From Achromobacter sp. Bel (GTDB taxonomy: Bacteria > Pseudomonadota > Gammaproteobacteria > Burkholderiales > Burkholderiaceae_B): DNA of 64,000 nt. A model generated the notes under the pieces. It did not search any database and was not told where the DNA came from. It was given only the letters and a program-made list of their open reading frames with translations. Positions 22,446 to 32,597 of this stretch are shown here, piece after piece. The translations under genes and the position numbers were made by a program. The DNA lies in the NCBI RefSeq assembly GCF_012928505.1, contig NZ_JABBJN010000009.1:62001-126000 (forward strand). The letters are read 5' to 3'. Numbering within the stretch: the first letter of the stretch is position 1; each line of letters begins with the position of its first letter.

Positions 22446-23387
22446 TCAGTAACGGACCCGAGGATCGACCACCAGGTACAGCAGGTCGATAAGGAGGTTG
22501 ATCAGGACGTAAATGGCGGCGATGACCAGCAGCGCGCCCTGGATGACGGGGTAGTCGCGGCGCAGGACCGCCGACACCACCAGGCTGCCTACGCCGGGCA
22601 GGCCGAATACCGTTTCCGTCACGACCGCGCCGCTGATCAGAAGGGCCGTCGTCAGGCCCAGCACCGTCAGGATGGGGATCAGGGCGTTGCGCACGGCGTG
22701 CTTCAGGATGACTTTGCTTTCAGGCAGGCCCTTGGCCCGCGCGGTGCGCACGTAGTCGTCGCGCAGCACGTCGAGCATGCTGGCGCGGATGAAGCGGGTG
22801 ATCAGCGCGGAGTTCACCAGGCCCAACACCACGGCGGGCAGGATCAGGTGCGACAGGCGCGTGGCCAGCGATGCGTCGGGGCCGCCATAGCCGGACACGG
22901 GCAGCCAGCCCAGCTTCACCGAGAAAATCTGCATCAGCAGCAGCCCCAGCCAGAAGCTGGGCACGCTGGAGGTGAACATCGAGAACGACAGCACCGACTG
23001 GTCCAGCGTGGTGCCGCGTTTGACCGCGGACAGGATCCCCACGGGCAGCGCGATCGCGCTGGCGATCAGGAGCGACATCAGCGTCAGCAGGATCGTGGGC
23101 TCGGCGCGGTCTGCCAGCGCCGACAGCACGGGCTTGTTCATGAAGATGGACTGGCCCAGGTCACCCTGCGCCAGCTTGCCCAGCCACGACAGGTACTGGA
23201 TCGCCATGGGCTGGTCCAGCCCAAGCTGCGTGCGCAGGGCGGCGATGTCCTGCTGGCTGGCCTGCGGGCCCAGCATCACCGCGGCCGGATCGCCGGGCGT
23301 GACGCGGATGATGACGAACACGATGGTCGCGACGATGAACATCACGGCCACCAGCCCGACCAGCCGGTTTAAAAGATAACGCAACAC
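22446..23387 (-). CDS. Peptide ABC transporter permease (DppB type)
   Basis: This 313-residue permease begins MLRYLLNRLVGLVAVMFIVA and has the DppB landmarks RVTPGDPAAVMLG, LGLDQPMAIQYLSWLG and the EAA loop YVRTARAKGLPESKVILKHAVRNALIP, ending DLLYLVVDPRVRY. It lies 148 bp after the binding-protein gene and works with the DppC-type permease and two ATPases downstream. Confidence 0.95.
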   Translation of the reverse strand: MLRYLLNRLVGLVAVMFIVATIVFVIIRVTPGDPAAVMLGPQASQQDIAALRTQLGLDQPMAIQYLSWLGKLAQGDLGQSIFMNKPVLSALADRAEPTILLTLMSLLIASAIALPVGILSAVKRGTTLDQSVLSFSMFTSSVPSFWLGLLLMQIFSVKLGWLPVSGYGGPDASLATRLSHLILPAVVLGLVNSALITRFIRASMLDVLRDDYVRTARAKGLPESKVILKHAVRNALIPILTVLGLTTALLISGAVVTETVFGLPGVGSLVVSAVLRRDYPVIQGALLVIAAIYVLINLLIDLLYLVVDPRVRY

Positions 23388-23535
23388 GATGAGGTCCTAA
23401 AAAGCGTCATTCGGGACGGTGCGTGGAGAGCAGGGGCGCTCTATCGCAACCATCGAACGACGGGTGTCGCACGGCAGGCAATCGGGTGCTTCAACCGTTC
23501 TGCCGCGCGACGCCCATCCTATGTACCGCGTGCCG

Positions 23536-25095
23536 TCACTTGGGGGCCTTCCAGGCGTTCCAGAAGAACGGCCACGGGGCGGGCTTGGTGCCTTGCAGCG
23601 ACGGCGAACGCGCGGCCTGGGCATTGAAGTCGCCGACCTTGACGAAGGGGATCTCGTCATACACGGCCTGCTGCACGTCGGCCCAGCGCTTGACGCGTTC
23701 TTCCTGCGTGCGTGCCTGGTTGAAGGCGTCCATTACCTGCGCGCGGCGCGGCGTGTCCCACCAGCCCGGCGCATCCTTGGACGGGAAGTCGATCAGCGCG
23801 GGTTCCGGCAGGAATACGCTGTGGGTAATGAAGATGTCCCACACGGCGGGATCCTGGCGGCGCTGCGTCAAAGTGGCCCAATCCACCACCTGCATGTCCA
23901 CCGTGAAGCCGGCGGCTTTCAGGTATTCCGCGGCTACCAGCGCCATCTTGTAGTGGAACTCGTACTGTTGGCTGGTCAGGATGCGGATCTTCTTGTCGGC
24001 CACGTTGGCGCTGTCCAAGAGTTTCTTGGCGGCGGCGGAATCGGCCTTGTTGTAGACCTTGCCGCCCAGCGACGTGGCCCACGGGTAGCCTTCCGGATAC
24101 AGGTCGCCGTTCAGCTTGTAGAACTCCTTGTTGCCGAAGGCGGCGAACAGCATGTCTTCTTCGTTCAGCGCCAATTGCACCGCCTGGCGCACGGCCAGGT
24201 TGGACATGATGCCTTGCTTGGTGTTGAGAACCAGGCGCGGCCAGCCGAAGGGCTTGAGCATCACCGGGTCCGAACGGCCGCCCTTGAGCTTGTCCAGCGC
24301 TTCCACGGGCAGCGAGTCGACGTAGTCGAACTGGCCGGCGGCGGCGGCTTCCGAGCGGGTGTTGGCGTTGCTGACCGGCACGAAGCGGATTTCGTCCAGG
24401 TATTGCTTGCGCGCACCGCCATAGCCGTCGGGCTCGCCTTCACGCTGCTTGTATCCTTCGAAGCGCACCAGCTGGATGTACTGGTCCGGCACGCGGGCCT
24501 TCAACTGGTAGGGGCCCGTGCCGACGATTTCGGTCAGCACCGGCGCGATCTTGCCCTTGGGCATGATGACGGCCGCGGCATTGTTCATGGCCAGCAGCGC
24601 GGTCAGCGGCGCATAGGGCTGCTTGAGCGTGATGCGGATGGTGTTGGCATCCGGCGCTTCGATGCTGCTGATGACCTTGGCGGCGCCCTTGCCGCGCGTG
24701 GCGGTCTCGGTCCAGCGCTTGAGCGAGGCCAGCACGTCTGACGAGTCCATCTTGGAACCGTCGTGGAACGTGATGCCCTGACGCAACGGGATCGTGTAGA
24801 CCAGGCCGTCGGGGCTGACGTCCGGCATCTTGTCGGCCAAGAGCGGGGTCAGGTTCCACTTGGCGTCGAACGTGTACAGCGTTTCGAAGAAATGCTGCGT
24901 CAGGATGCCCACCAGGTCGGCCGTGCTGGTCATCGGGTCCAGCGTCGGCGGCTCACCGATGGTGGCGACGGATATCGTGCCCCCCTTGACGGGCGCGGCA
25001 CAGAGGGCGGGGGACGACAATGCGGTCAAGCCAATTGCGCCGGCCGCGAGCAGGCTGGTCAGCCCACCGCCTCGCCGGGAGGGTCGGAAGTTCAT
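23536..25095 (-). CDS. Periplasmic peptide-binding protein of ABC importer (SBP family 5)
   Basis: This 519-residue solute-binding protein has a signal peptide (hydrophobic LTSLLAAGAIGLTALSSPAL, cleavage near CAA-PV). The mature part has the family-5 pattern GGTISVATIGEPPTLDPMTS, LVYTIPLRQGITFHDGSKMDSSDV and IVGTGPYQLKA. It captures peptides or peptide-like ligands and feeds the DppBCDF-like membrane complex encoded just downstream. The association with D-aminoacylase suggests D-residue-containing ligands; that is inference. Confidence 0.93.
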   Translation of the reverse strand: MNFRPSRRGGGLTSLLAAGAIGLTALSSPALCAAPVKGGTISVATIGEPPTLDPMTSTADLVGILTQHFFETLYTFDAKWNLTPLLADKMPDVSPDGLVYTIPLRQGITFHDGSKMDSSDVLASLKRWTETATRGKGAAKVISSIEAPDANTIRITLKQPYAPLTALLAMNNAAAVIMPKGKIAPVLTEIVGTGPYQLKARVPDQYIQLVRFEGYKQREGEPDGYGGARKQYLDEIRFVPVSNANTRSEAAAAGQFDYVDSLPVEALDKLKGGRSDPVMLKPFGWPRLVLNTKQGIMSNLAVRQAVQLALNEEDMLFAAFGNKEFYKLNGDLYPEGYPWATSLGGKVYNKADSAAAKKLLDSANVADKKIRILTSQQYEFHYKMALVAAEYLKAAGFTVDMQVVDWATLTQRRQDPAVWDIFITHSVFLPEPALIDFPSKDAPGWWDTPRRAQVMDAFNQARTQEERVKRWADVQQAVYDEIPFVKVGDFNAQAARSPSLQGTKPAPWPFFWNAWKAPK

Positions 25096-25208
25096 GATTC
25101 TCTCTCCAGAGGGTCAAAAACAGGTTGTCGCGTGGTATTGGGTAAGCGCCGGGATCCCAGGTCTTTCAGCCCCCTCGGGCCTGGCACGGTGCGGCAGGCA
25201 GGGGGCGT

Positions 25209-26477
25209 TCAGAAGAAGGTTTCGGCCACGTCGGTGACGCGGTACTGCTCGTCCACCAGCAACACCTGGCGCCACTTGTCGAACGTCAGGCAGGGGTGGG
25301 AGATATCGAAGGCGATCATGTCGCCGACCTGGATGTCGTCGCCTTCGCCGATCTGCATAAAGGCGTGCTGGTCCATCATGGCGGTCAGCTTCCATGCCTG
25401 GGGCGCGGCGGCGGGCGCCTCCTGGCCGGGGCGGAAGCGCAGGGCGGGGGTGGGCAGGCCGGCGTCGAACGCGGCGTCGCGCTTGCCCATCGCGATGATG
25501 GCGCGGCCGGGCTCGGGCAGCGATTGCACATAAGCCCAGACCTGCAAGGCCGGCAGCAGGCCCGGTTCCATTTTCTTGGCCACCGGGTTGTGGGCGTTGA
25601 TGCGTTCCGCGGCCGATCGGTAGACGCCCACGTCGTGCGATAGGTAGCAGCCGGGGCGCAGCACCACTTCCAGCGGCGTGCCGATATCCAGTTGCGAGAA
25701 TTCTTCGGCCACCACGTCGAACCAGGCCGAGCCGGCGCCGGAAATGACTGCAGGGCCGCTCTTGCGCAGACGGCCGGCGGTGGCCAGGCCGCGCAGGGCG
25801 TCGGTGGCACGGCGCAGGAAGGCGCGGATGGCGCCTTCTTCCTGCAGCACGCCTTCATAGACTTCAATGCCGGCTAGCGCCAGGTGGGGCCAGCGGCCGA
25901 TTTCCTCGACCACCGCCTGCAACTGCGCGTCGTCGCGCACGCCTGTGCGCCCGCCGGTGGGGCCCAGTTCGATCAGCACGGGCAGGGTAAGGCCCTGTTC
26001 GCCGAAGAACTTGCCCAGCTGGGCGGCATTGGCGGGGGAATCCACAATGCAGAAATAGGTAAAGGCGGGATCTTGCAGCAGTCGGGCGATGATGGCCATG
26101 TTGGCCCGGCCGACCAGCTGATTGGCCATCAGCACACGGCGGATGCCGTGCTGGTACGCCGCCAGCACCTGCGGCGCGGTCGCCAGCGTGATGCCCCAGG
26201 CGCCGTTGTCGATCTGGCGCTTGAACAAGGCGGGGCTCATCGTGGTCTTGCCGTGGGGCGCCAGCTTGACGTGGTAGGCCTCCATGAACTGCTGCATCCA
26301 TTGCAGGTTGTGGCGGACGCGGGTCTCGTAGAGCACCGCCACCGGCAGGCTGACGTCTTCGTCCAGCAGTTTCCAGTTCAAGGCCGCCACGTCGGCGGTG
26401 GTACAGGACTCGGGGAAGGCGCCCAGGCCTTTGCCGTTCACGTCCAACAGGGCTGCGGGGGAGGATGAGTTCGTCAT
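25209..26477 (-). CDS. PLP-dependent D-amino acid dehydratase/aldolase (D-serine dehydratase-like, fold type III)
   Basis: This 422-residue enzyme belongs to the alanine-racemase-fold group that includes metal-activated D-serine dehydratase and D-threonine aldolase. The PLP lysine is Lys77 in KLAPHGKTTMSP. The C-terminal pair His394 and Cys396 in SHPCLTFDKW matches the metal site of the family. The product from D-serine would be 2-aminoacrylate, which fits the RidA gene at the far end of the same block. It is the first minus-strand gene of the block, with a divergent promoter region shared with the amidase gene. Which D-amino acid it uses cannot be read from sequence. Confidence 0.85.
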   Translation of the reverse strand: MTNSSSPAALLDVNGKGLGAFPESCTTADVAALNWKLLDEDVSLPVAVLYETRVRHNLQWMQQFMEAYHVKLAPHGKTTMSPALFKRQIDNGAWGITLATAPQVLAAYQHGIRRVLMANQLVGRANMAIIARLLQDPAFTYFCIVDSPANAAQLGKFFGEQGLTLPVLIELGPTGGRTGVRDDAQLQAVVEEIGRWPHLALAGIEVYEGVLQEEGAIRAFLRRATDALRGLATAGRLRKSGPAVISGAGSAWFDVVAEEFSQLDIGTPLEVVLRPGCYLSHDVGVYRSAAERINAHNPVAKKMEPGLLPALQVWAYVQSLPEPGRAIIAMGKRDAAFDAGLPTPALRFRPGQEAPAAAPQAWKLTAMMDQHAFMQIGEGDDIQVGDMIAFDISHPCLTFDKWRQVLLVDEQYRVTDVAETFF

Positions 26478-26494
26478 GGCGGGCGCCGGTTATG

Positions 26495-26546
26495 GAAAAT
26501 ATTTACGTCAAATTCGGTTTTTTTCATTATCGTGAAAGAAATTTAC
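26495..26546. promoter_or_regulatory. Directly repeated AT-rich operator candidate in a divergent promoter
   Basis: GAAAATATTTAC (26495-26506) and GAAAGAAATTTAC (26534-26546) are near-identical direct repeats about 39 bp apart in an AT-rich stretch between the divergent dehydratase and amidase genes. RpiR-family regulators often bind A/T-rich sites with GAAA/TTTC halves, so these are candidate sites for the regulator at 18542-19414. Confidence 0.4.
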
Positions 26547-26653
26547 AAGCGGGAGCTAGGAGTTTCCCGTAGTCGGCACGCCGGGCCGGTTGGCGCGACA
26601 ATAGGAAAACCCGGGGAAAATCCGGAAAAAACCGATCCGCACAAGGAAAAGCC

Positions 26654-27445
26654 ATGCTGAAAGTCGCTTTGGGCCAGTTCGCCGTCAGCCGTGTCTGGGA
26701 AGAGAACGCCCAGGTCTGCGTTGACTTGATGGAACGCGCCCGCGCGAACGGGGCCGATCTGCTGGTGCTGCCCGAAGGCATCCTGGCCCGCGACATCACT
26801 GACCCGCAGATTGTGCTGAAGGCCGCGCAACCGCTCGACGGCCCGTTCATGACGCGCCTGCTTGCGGCCAGCCGCGGCTCGTCCCTGTCGACCATGATGT
26901 GCGTGCACATCCCCACGGGCGAAGGCCGGGTCTGGAACACGCTGGTCACCTTGCGCGACGGTGAAATCGTGTCGCAGTACCGCAAGCTGCACCTGTACGA
27001 CGCCTTCAACATGAAAGAGTCCACCAACGTCACCCCCGGCACTGATATCCCGCCCTTGCTGGACATCGCCGGCCTGCGCGTGGGTCTGATGACCTGCTAT
27101 GACGTGCGCTTCCCCGAAATGGCGCGCCGCCTGGCGCTGGATGGCGCGGACCTGCTGGTGCTGCCGGCCGCCTGGGTGCGCGGCCCCTTGAAGGAAATGC
27201 ACTGGGAAGTGCTGGTCACGGCGCGCGCACTGGAGAACACCTGCTATGTGGCGGCCACCGGCGAATGCGGCGAACGAAACATCGGTTGCAGCATGGTGGT
27301 GGACCCGTTGGGCGTCGTGACGGCGCGCGCGGGCGAGGCGCCGGCGCTGGTGTTCGCGGACATTGACCCGGAACGCCTGGCGCATGCCCGCCGCGTGCTG
27401 CCGGTGTTGGCCAACCGCCGTTTCGCGCCGCCGGAATTGTCCTGA
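26654..27445 (+). CDS. Carbon-nitrogen hydrolase (nitrilase family; deaminated-glutathione-amidase/omega-amidase-like)
   Basis: This 263-residue cytoplasmic amidase carries the nitrilase triad: Glu41 (VLPEGILARD), Lys111 (YRKLHLYDAF) and Cys148 (LMTCYDVRFPE). HLYDAF and CYDVRFPEMAR resemble the NIT1/deaminated-glutathione-amidase and omega-amidase branches, not true nitrilases. A good AAGGAAA lies 6-7 bases before the ATG. It is transcribed away from the D-amino acid operon and towards rarA. It could act on amides released by that operon or serve as a metabolite-repair enzyme. Confidence 0.88.
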   Translation: MLKVALGQFAVSRVWEENAQVCVDLMERARANGADLLVLPEGILARDITDPQIVLKAAQPLDGPFMTRLLAASRGSSLSTMMCVHIPTGEGRVWNTLVTLRDGEIVSQYRKLHLYDAFNMKESTNVTPGTDIPPLLDIAGLRVGLMTCYDVRFPEMARRLALDGADLLVLPAAWVRGPLKEMHWEVLVTARALENTCYVAATGECGERNIGCSMVVDPLGVVTARAGEAPALVFADIDPERLAHARRVLPVLANRRFAPPELS

Positions 27446-27536
27446 GCCGCGGGCGGGCCGAGGGGCCGGCCCGGGGGCGGCGGTCATGGTGTAATACCGA
27501 CTTGAACTTCTTGCTGTCTTCCCTCATCTGCTGCCA

Positions 27537-28877
27537 ATGAGCAACGATCTCTTCGCGGCCGATCCAGCGCATCGGCCTTATGTGCCCCTGGCCGAGCGCC
27601 TGCGCCCGCGCACCTTGTCCGACGTGGTCGGGCAATCGCACCTGCTGGGCCCCGATAAGCCCCTGCGCGTCGCCTTCGAATCCGGCCGTCCGCATTCCAT
27701 GATCTTCTGGGGCCCGCCGGGCGTGGGCAAGACCACGCTCGCGCGCCTGATGGCCGATGGCTTCGACGCGCAGTTCATCGCCATTTCGGCCGTGCTGGGC
27801 GGGGTCAAGGACATCCGCGAAGCCGTCACGGTGGCGCAGGTGGCGCAAGGCCAGGGACGGCGCACGATCCTCTTCGTCGACGAGGTGCACCGCTTCAACA
27901 AGGCGCAGCAGGACGCCTTCCTGCCCTATGTGGAAAGCGGGCTGTTCACTTTCATCGGCGCCACCACCGAGAATCCCTCGTTCGAGGTCAACTCGGCCTT
28001 GCTATCGCGGGCGCGGGTGTACGTGCTGCAATCGCTCTCGCCCGAAGAATTGCAGCAACTGGTCGACCGCGCGGTCGACGCGCTGAACGACGGGCTGGAA
28101 GAGGGCGACGCCATCCGCGTCGAGGCCGACGCGCGCGAGCAACTCGCGGCCTGGGCCGATGGCGACGCCCGGCGTCTGATCAGCGCGGTGGAAGTGGTGG
28201 CCGAATCCGCGCAGTCGGCCGGCCGCGATTCAGTGGACGCGGCCTGGCTGGAGATCTCGCTGTCCCAGAACCTGCGGCGCTTCGACAAAGGCGGCGACGC
28301 CTTCTACGACCAGATCAGCGCGCTGCATAAATCGGTGCGCGGTTCCAACCCGGACGCCGCGCTCTACTGGTTCTGCCGCATGATCGACGGCGGCGCCGAT
28401 CCTAAATACCTGTCGCGCCGGCTGGTGCGCATGGCGGTCGAGGACATCGGCCTGGCCGATCCCCGCGCCACCGACCTGGCGGTCAACGGCGCCGACATCT
28501 ATGAACGGCTGGGTTCGCCCGAGGGCGAGCTGGCGCTGGCGCAAGCCGTGGTCTACATGGCCTGCGCGGCCAAATCCAACGCCGTCTACAAAGCCTACAA
28601 TCAAGCACGCCAGTTCGCGGCGGAGCACGGCAGCGCGCCGGTGCCCATTCATCTGCGCAACGCACCCACCAAGCTGATGAAGCAATTGGGCCACGGCAAG
28701 GCCTACCGCTATGCCCACGACGAGCCCCACGGCTATGCCGCGGGCGAACAATATTTCCCTGATGGACTGAAGCCTTCTTTCTATCGGCCGACCGATCGCG
28801 GCCTGGAGGCTAAAATCCAGCAGAAGTTGGCATTCCTGCGTGAGTTGGACGCGCAGGAACGCGCCAAGAACCGGTGA
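27537..28877 (+). CDS. rarA: Replication-associated recombination protein A (RarA/MgsA)
   Basis: This 446-residue AAA+ ATPase acts at stalled replication forks. It has Walker A GPPGVGKTTLARL, Walker B FVDEVHRFNKAQQD, sensor 1 IGATTENPSFEVN, and the C-terminal tetramerisation region ending EHGSAPVPIHLRNAPTKLMKQLGHGKAYRYAHD. It is followed by serS with a 42-bp gap, the usual order in betaproteobacteria. Confidence 0.97.
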   Translation: MSNDLFAADPAHRPYVPLAERLRPRTLSDVVGQSHLLGPDKPLRVAFESGRPHSMIFWGPPGVGKTTLARLMADGFDAQFIAISAVLGGVKDIREAVTVAQVAQGQGRRTILFVDEVHRFNKAQQDAFLPYVESGLFTFIGATTENPSFEVNSALLSRARVYVLQSLSPEELQQLVDRAVDALNDGLEEGDAIRVEADAREQLAAWADGDARRLISAVEVVAESAQSAGRDSVDAAWLEISLSQNLRRFDKGGDAFYDQISALHKSVRGSNPDAALYWFCRMIDGGADPKYLSRRLVRMAVEDIGLADPRATDLAVNGADIYERLGSPEGELALAQAVVYMACAAKSNAVYKAYNQARQFAAEHGSAPVPIHLRNAPTKLMKQLGHGKAYRYAHDEPHGYAAGEQYFPDGLKPSFYRPTDRGLEAKIQQKLAFLRELDAQERAKNR

Positions 28878-30266
<1,389 letters not shown>

Positions 30267-30304
30267 CGCTTATCGCGCCTATCCTCCATTTGGAGGATAA
30301 AAAG

Positions 30305-30332
30305 ACGGAGCCTCCGGGCTCCGTTTTTTTTT
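30305..30332 (+). terminator. Rho-independent terminator after serS
   Basis: The stem ACGGAGCC-TCC-GGGCTCCGT is followed by a run of T at 30323-30332, 39 bp after the serS stop. Confidence 0.92.
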
Positions 30333-30496
30333 ATCATGCGACATATTCTTGTCGCTTTCCCTGATTATGCTCACTCGCGTGTGTGCTTGATTTTGATGTG
30401 AGCAATTGTGTATTTTTAATAAAAGGGCCGGATAGTTACGGCACAATACACCCGCGTTCTACATGCTTCATTCACATATAAAACAAGGAGTTGTCC

Positions 30497-30745
30497 ATGA
30501 CTTCAAGAATGATTGGAGATTTTCGTGTGAGATGCTCTGTCGCTCATGAAGAAGAGCAGGGCTACCGCGTGCAGATATGGACACGCCGAGTCGGCGGTAC
30601 CGCACCGGAAAAATGCTGGACAGTGCCCGGACAGGCGCCGTTCTCGGACTTGCACGAGGCAGAACAGGAAAGCCGCCAACTGTTCCAAGAAATCAATGGC
30701 GTGCGTTTCAACGGTGAACCGGAGTTTGCTCATGCGTCCGCATAA
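30497..30745 (+). CDS. Small protein of unknown function (82 residues)
   Basis: The frame MTSRMIGDFRVRCSVAHEEE continues to an 82-residue soluble protein with GYRVQIWTRRVGG, CWTVPGQAPFSDLHEAEQES and RFNGEPEFAHASA. An AAGGAG site lies six bases before the ATG, so it looks translated. A TTG start two codons upstream is possible but less well spaced. The upstream 160 bp are AT-rich and contain GTGTATT and AATACAC as an inverted pair. I recognise no domain. It overlaps the next small frame by 14 bases. Confidence 0.65.
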   Translation: MTSRMIGDFRVRCSVAHEEEQGYRVQIWTRRVGGTAPEKCWTVPGQAPFSDLHEAEQESRQLFQEINGVRFNGEPEFAHASA

Positions 30746-30887
30746 TGGCTGGTGGCGGGCGTCGAGTGCGCCCCGCAGATGGATTGATCTTGTTCAGGAA
30801 TCGCCGCAAGAGGCCAATAAGGCCAACGCGGCATTGCAAAAGCCGGCCGCTCTGGCTGGCAAGCCCGTACAGGCTCCCGCAGCCTGA
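30732..30887 (+). CDS. Possible 51-residue protein overlapping the previous gene
   Basis: The frame begins MRPHNGWWRASSAPRRWIDL and ends KPAALAGKPVQAPAA, giving 51 residues. It overlaps the 82-residue gene by 14 bases, which could allow coupled translation, and both point the same way. No ribosome binding site or known domain is evident, so it may be a chance frame in GC-rich DNA. Confidence 0.3.
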   Translation: MRPHNGWWRASSAPRRWIDLVQESPQEANKANAALQKPAALAGKPVQAPAA

Positions 30888-30988
30888 TATTGACCCAGCG
30901 GGGCACCGGACAATGTCCCGACGGGAATAGAAAACGGCTTTCAGGCCACGTAGGCTTCGCACGCCTTCTGTCTTGGGCTGCACGGCGA

Positions 30989-31017
30989 TAAAAAGGCCAC
31001 TCTTTCGAGTGGCCTTT
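30989..31017 (-). terminator. Terminator after the PXPV-repeat gene
   Basis: On the minus strand the stem AAAGGCCACTC, GAAA loop, GAGTGGCCTTT is followed by TTAT. It lies just beyond the stop of the gene at 31024; its left flank (AAAAA on the plus strand) gives the T-run in the minus direction. Confidence 0.85.
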
Positions 31018-31023
31018 GCCTAT

Positions 31024-31359
31024 TTAACGGCGCCAATCGCCGTGGCCGTGCCCATGGCCGCGGTAATGACCGGGGCCGGGGCCGTAATAGCGCGGGGGCG
31101 GACCGCCGCGCCAGTAGGGGCCGCCGCGATAATAGACCGGAGCGGGATAGACCACCGGAGGCGCCACATAGACGGGAGCCGGGCGGTAATAGACGGGCGG
31201 CGGCGGAGCCACGTAGACCGGCGCGGGCGCGACATACACCGGCGCCGGATAGACCACCCCGGGGATGCCGATGGAAATGCCCACATCCACACGAGCCAAT
31301 GCGACGCTGGAGATCAGCAGACCTGCGGCACCGGCACCTGCGATAAGCCATTTTTTCAT
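31024..31359 (-). CDS. Exported Pro/Val/Tyr-rich PXPV-repeat protein
   Basis: This 111-residue protein starts MKKWLIAGAGAAGLLISSVA (signal peptide, cleavage near ALA-RV). The mature chain is mostly low complexity: repeated YPAPVYVAP and RPAPVYVAPP units, then a Gly/Tyr/Arg tail and a His/Gly end (GHYRGHGHGHGDWRR). It matches the PXPV-repeat type of small periplasmic or surface proteins known in betaproteobacteria. The start at 31359 is preferred because it opens the signal peptide; the longer frame adds ten Cys/His residues. Function is unknown; the His-rich tail might bind metal. Confidence 0.8.
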   Translation of the reverse strand: MKKWLIAGAGAAGLLISSVALARVDVGISIGIPGVVYPAPVYVAPAPVYVAPPPPVYYRPAPVYVAPPVVYPAPVYYRGGPYWRGGPPPRYYGPGPGHYRGHGHGHGDWRR

Positions 31360-31649
31360 GTTGCACCTGCCTGCTGCATGACACAGCAAAGTTGAGTATT
31401 CGACGGCCCTATTTTCGGGCTTTCCCGCTGGCTTTTCGTAAGCGAGGCTGCCTCAATAGCGACAATCCGCAACCGCTCCCTTGCAGGAATCCACGCAGGT
31501 GCTGCACTGCAGGGTGGTGCGCCCGCTCTGGTGAACCCGCACTTGAAATCGATTGAAATCAGGTGGAATGAGATGAAGTCGAGGTAGGGTGTTACACGCC
31601 GTCACCATCCCGGCAGGGCCGCGAGGCGCGTGCCGAGGGGCGCCGCCTC

Positions 31650-32147
31650 TTATTCGGTCTGCTGGCGGCGGAATTCCACGACCCAGACCCACGGATTCGC
31701 GGCCCAGGCATGCGAACCGTAGCGTTCGCACCACGTCAGCGCGAACGCCGTTTGAAGCGGCACGCCCGGCAGCAGCGCCGACGATTCATATAACGCCTGC
31801 GTGCCTTCGGCGCGCGCATCGGCTTCGGTCAGGTTCTGCAAACGTTGTATGCGTACGCCCACGATCACGGCGCTGGCGAACGGCTGGCCGGCTTCATCGG
31901 TCAGGATGATGCTCTCGCCGGATTTCCCATAGGGGCACCGGACCCAGCTGGACGTCTTGCGCAGCTCGGTGGGGTTATCACGGTTTGGGCCCATGGCAAC
32001 CCATCTGCCGGAGTCTTCGGCGTCCGCATACCAGACCGTGGTGGGTTTAGTCGGCTGCGGCTTCAAAATGCGGCGGCTCTGCACTTTGGAGCCGTTCAAG
32101 ACGGCCTGTTTAAGCGGTTCGCTGAATTGAAGTGACTGCCTTTTCAT
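31650..32147 (-). CDS. Phage-type ASCH-like protein, isolated
   Basis: Starting at MKRQSLQFSEPLKQAVLNGS, the 165-residue protein has the pattern of phage-encoded ASCH-domain proteins: KVQSRRILKPQP near the start, VRCPYGKSGE in the middle, VIVGVRIQRLQNLTEADARAEG, and the ending YGSHAWAANPWVWVVEFRR. ASCH domains are thought to bind RNA or modified bases. No other phage gene is nearby. GAGAGGAG lies about 12 bases upstream, a little far; an alternative start at 32222 would add 25 residues. I read it as a stray phage gene; its role here is unknown. Confidence 0.75.
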   Translation of the reverse strand: MKRQSLQFSEPLKQAVLNGSKVQSRRILKPQPTKPTTVWYADAEDSGRWVAMGPNRDNPTELRKTSSWVRCPYGKSGESIILTDEAGQPFASAVIVGVRIQRLQNLTEADARAEGTQALYESSALLPGVPLQTAFALTWCERYGSHAWAANPWVWVVEFRRQQTE

Positions 32148-32336
32148 GCGTTCGCTATTCTCCTCTCGACTAACGCCCGATTGTTTCCGGCAATGCGTCG
32201 AATCGATGTGTGACGAGTGCACCAGCTATTTTTATCCAGCTGCGGGCAAGTATGACCTGTCGTGTTCGCGATGTCAGGCATGGTTTGTATTAGTGTTGTC
32301 TTTTTGTACTGCCGTCGTTATTTGTATACTCAAGGC

Positions 32337-32534
32337 ATGAATACCGACCTGCATGACCTCAAGCCCGGCTACTACTGGTACACCATGGCCAACGATCCGC
32401 TGGCCGTCATCCACATCCATGACGACGGTGGCGCTTCGCTCATGGGCACCGACTACCGTATCGGCGCCGAAGGCGTGGCCGACATGGTTCGCCAGGGCGA
32501 ACGCTTCTTCTGGATCGAACCCCCGCAAGTTTGA
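32337..32534 (+). CDS. Small protein of unknown function (65 residues)
   Basis: The frame MNTDLHDLKPGYYWYTMAND continues PLAVIHIHDDGGASLMGTDY to end FFWIEPPQV. The composition looks like a real soluble protein, and the next gene follows 63 bp later. The DNA just before it is AT-rich, with a TATACT -10 candidate at 32325-32330 and a weak -35 (TTGTAC, 15 bp away). That would leave almost no leader, so the transcript may be leaderless or start elsewhere. I recognise no family. Confidence 0.6.
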   Translation: MNTDLHDLKPGYYWYTMANDPLAVIHIHDDGGASLMGTDYRIGAEGVADMVRQGERFFWIEPPQV

Positions 32535-32597
32535 TGCCCGAGGGGGTGTCGTAGCCGGCCGCTGGGGCCGGCTGCTTGCGCTTGTGCGGAACACGCC

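Noticed and set aside
32146..32340. 64-codon plus-strand frame with Cys-rich sequence
   Set aside because: It overlaps the start of the ASCH-like gene on the other strand, has no ribosome binding site, and lies in an AT-rich promoter-like segment.
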